Shown here one piece after another: positions 62,302-64,000 of a stretch of 64,000 bases of DNA; position 1 is the stretch's first letter; every line of letters begins with the position of its first letter. Position numbers and translations under genes: made by a program. The DNA lies in contig NZ_JARUKV010000008.1 in the NCBI RefSeq assembly GCF_029688865.1, positions 1 through 64,000 on the forward strand, given 5' to 3'. Below the pieces are notes generated by a model, which was not told where the DNA came from, did no database searches, and saw nothing but the letters and a program-made list of their open reading frames with translations. This DNA is from Natronococcus sp. A-GB7. GTDB lineage: Archaea > Halobacteriota > Halobacteria > Halobacteriales > Natrialbaceae.

Positions 62302-64000
62302 ATGGGACGGTTATCCGACCTCTTTGCACCCGAGACCGTCGCCGTGGTCGGCGCCACCGACCGCGAGGGCGCCGTCGGTCGGGCGATCCTCGAGAACCTG
62401 CGAGACGAGTTCGCAGGCGAGGTGATCCCGATCAACCCCAACCGCGACGAGGTCCTCGGACTCGAGTGTTACCGCGACGTACAGGACGCACCGTCGATCG
62501 ATCTGGCGGTGGTCGTCGTTCCGCCGACGGTCGTGATCGACGCCATCGAGGACGTCGCCGAGGCGGGTACCGACGACGTCGTCGTCATCACCGCCGGGTT
62601 CTCGGAGACCGGGGGTGAGGGCGCCGAGCGCGAACGGCGCCTCCGCGAACTCGCCGCGAAGCACGACCTCAACGTCGTCGGCCCGAACAGCCTCGGCGTG
62701 ATGTCGACCCCGAACGGGATGAACGCGACCTTCGGCCCCGAGAGCGCCCTCGAGGGCTCGATCTCCTTTATGAGCCAGTCGGGGGCGTTCATCACGGCCG
62801 TACTCGACTGGGCCAACGAGCAGGGGATCGGCTTCCAGGACGTCGTCTCGCTGGGCAACAAGACGGTCCTCGACGAGACCGACTTCGTCCGCGAGTGGGG
62901 CCAGGACCCCGACACGGACGTCATCATCGGCTACCTCGAGGATATCGACGACGGACAGGGGTTCGTCCGGGCGGCCCGCGAGGTGACCGACGACACCCCG
63001 ATCGTGCTCGTCAAGTCCGGCCGCACCGACGCTGGCGCGCAGGCCGCCTCCTCGCACACCGGGGCGATCGCCGGCAGCGAACGCGCCTACGAGGCCGGCC
63101 TCGAGCAGGCGGGCGTCGTACGGGCGACGTCGGTCCAAGAGCTGTTCGACTACGCTCGAGCGCTGTCGGGGCTGCCCGAGCCCGAGACCGACGGCGTCGC
63201 CGTCGTCACCAACGCCGGCGGCCCCGGCGTGCTCACGACCGACGCGGTCGGGGACTCCTCGCTCCGGATGGCCGACTTCACCGACGAGACGATCGGCGCG
63301 CTCGCCGAGGCGATGCCCGACGAGGCCAACGTCTACAACCCGATCGACGCCATCGGCGACGCCGACATCGAGCGCTTCCGCGAGGCGCTGGACATCGCGC
63401 TCGAGGATCCGAACGTCGGAAGCGCGGTCGTCGTCAGCGCGCCGACCGCAGTGCTCGCCTACGACAAGCTCGCCGAGGTCGTGATCGAAAAACGGGAGGA
63501 ACACGGCAAGCCGGTCGTCACCTGCATGATGGGTGGCGACCGCGCGCGGGCCGCCGAAGAGGTCCTGCGGGAGTTCGGCATTCCGAACTACTTCGACCCC
63601 TCCCGCGCGGTCGCGGGACTCGACGCGCTGGCTCGCCACCGCGACATCAGCGATCGGCCGATCGACGAGCCGACCGAGTTCGACGTCGACCGCGAGCGCG
63701 CCCGGAAGATCCTGGAGCGGGCCCGCGACCGCGACGACAACCGCCTCGGCGTCGAGTCGATGGATCTACTCGAAGCCTACGGGATCCCGACGCCGGAGGG
63801 AGAGATCGTCGACGGCCCCGACCGGGCCCGCGACGTCGCCGAATCGATCGAGGGCGACGTCGTGATGAAGATCGTCAGCCCCGACATCTCCCACAAGTCC
63901 GACATCGGTGGCGTGAAGGTCGGGGTCAGCGACGACGACGTCTACGACGCCTACGAGGACGTCGTCGCCCGGGCTCGTAACTACCAGCCCGACGCGACGA
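62302..64000 (+). CDS. acd: ADP-forming acetate/acyl-CoA synthetase (5' part)
   Basis: Fused alpha-beta acyl-CoA synthetase (ADP-forming) that makes ATP and acid from acyl-CoA in archaeal fermentation and sugar/amino-acid catabolism. 566 codons are in the window. CoA-binding domain VAVVGATDREGAVGRAIL (residues 13-30); catalytic phospho-His H252 in SSHTGAIAGS; ligase-CoA domain with TNAGGPGVLTTD; the beta ATP-grasp part begins about 480-490 (LLEAYGIPTPEGEIV) and KIVSPDISHKSDIGGVKVG follows before the window ends. Confidence 0.94.
   Translation, partial: MGRLSDLFAPETVAVVGATDREGAVGRAILENLRDEFAGEVIPINPNRDEVLGLECYRDVQDAPSIDLAVVVVPPTVVIDAIEDVAEAGTDDVVVITAGFSETGGEGAERERRLRELAAKHDLNVVGPNSLGVMSTPNGMNATFGPESALEGSISFMSQSGAFITAVLDWANEQGIGFQDVVSLGNKTVLDETDFVREWGQDPDTDVIIGYLEDIDDGQGFVRAAREVTDDTPIVLVKSGRTDAGAQAASSHTGAIAGSERAYEAGLEQAGVVRATSVQELFDYARALSGLPEPETDGVAVVTNAGGPGVLTTDAVGDSSLRMADFTDETIGALAEAMPDEANVYNPIDAIGDADIERFREALDIALEDPNVGSAVVVSAPTAVLAYDKLAEVVIEKREEHGKPVVTCMMGGDRARAAEEVLREFGIPNYFDPSRAVAGLDALARHRDISDRPIDEPTEFDVDRERARKILERARDRDDNRLGVESMDLLEAYGIPTPEGEIVDGPDRARDVAESIEGDVVMKIVSPDISHKSDIGGVKVGVSDDDVYDAYEDVVARARNYQPDAT

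Noticed and set aside
1-64000. tRNA, rRNA or other structured RNA genes
   Set aside because: I looked for T-loop (GTTCGAATC-like) sequences and rRNA motifs in the intergenic regions and saw none; a covariance search could still find small RNAs.

Overview
The window comes from a haloarchaeon (class Halobacteria, extremely halophilic Euryarchaeota). Evidence: high GC, very acidic proteins throughout, a TFB general transcription factor, archaeal ribosomal proteins L11/L1/L10/L12 with acidic GLGxxFG tails, many Tat signals with lipoboxes, a HalX response regulator, a Bat-type HTH regulator and an HEWD zinc protein. It looks like ordinary chromosome with no integrated virus, rRNA, tRNA or CRISPR. 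I recognise 67 protein genes; the first (TFB) and last (ADP-forming acyl-CoA synthetase) run off the window.

Left part (1-9.4 kb): a copper nitrite reductase (NirK), an alpha/beta hydrolase, a Bat-type regulator and a Tat-linked Fe-S/NrfD membrane redox module. The palindrome CGAA-N4-TTCG occurs in front of nirK, in front of the regulator and in front of the Fe-S/NrfD operon, which suggests one anaerobic-respiration regulon. Then come an Mrp/Nbp35 ATPase, a cupin and a cold-shock protein. 9.5-20.5 kb: an asparagine-synthase-like protein with a PHP protein, purL, a HalX regulator convergent with a degenerate PAS/GAF kinase, an ornithine-cyclodeaminase homologue divergent from two FAD amine/amino-acid oxidases across an 82-bp hairpin element, and a 2Fe-2S ferredoxin. 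20.5-32.5 kb: acetyltransferase, aminotransferase and Lrp regulator; thioredoxin-fold protein; MscS channel; cupredoxin lipoprotein; old yellow enzyme; BtpA; iron alcohol dehydrogenase overlapping an AHL-lactonase-like protein; TctA-like permease.

32.6-40.3 kb: the L1-L10-L12 operon and L11 lie on the minus strand, separated by seven plus-strand genes (membrane protein, CDP-alcohol phosphatidyltransferase, BchC-like dehydrogenase, zinc ribbon, cysteine-free 6-pyruvoyltetrahydropterin-synthase homologue, GT4 glycosyltransferase, methyltransferase). Their tight packing suggests a single uncharacterised pathway. 40.3-54 kb: CutA, HEWD, a secreted acidic protein built of five beta-strand repeats, PEP carboxykinase, cupin, methyltransferase, small zinc ribbons, HAD phosphatase, thioesterase, TraB, M50 protease, purM, UspA and a macrodomain.

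54-64 kb: a small protein with two TTAGGT-type operators flanking its TATA box, DpsA, YihY, a YbaK deacylase, and a probable zinc-uptake locus. In that locus two Tat lipoproteins and an insertion inside the ZnuA-like binding protein share the same domain of about 120 residues. One of the lipoproteins carries long His/Asp tracts. ZnuC and ZnuB homologues follow directly. This locus and the NirK/NrfD regulon are the most promising for new biology.
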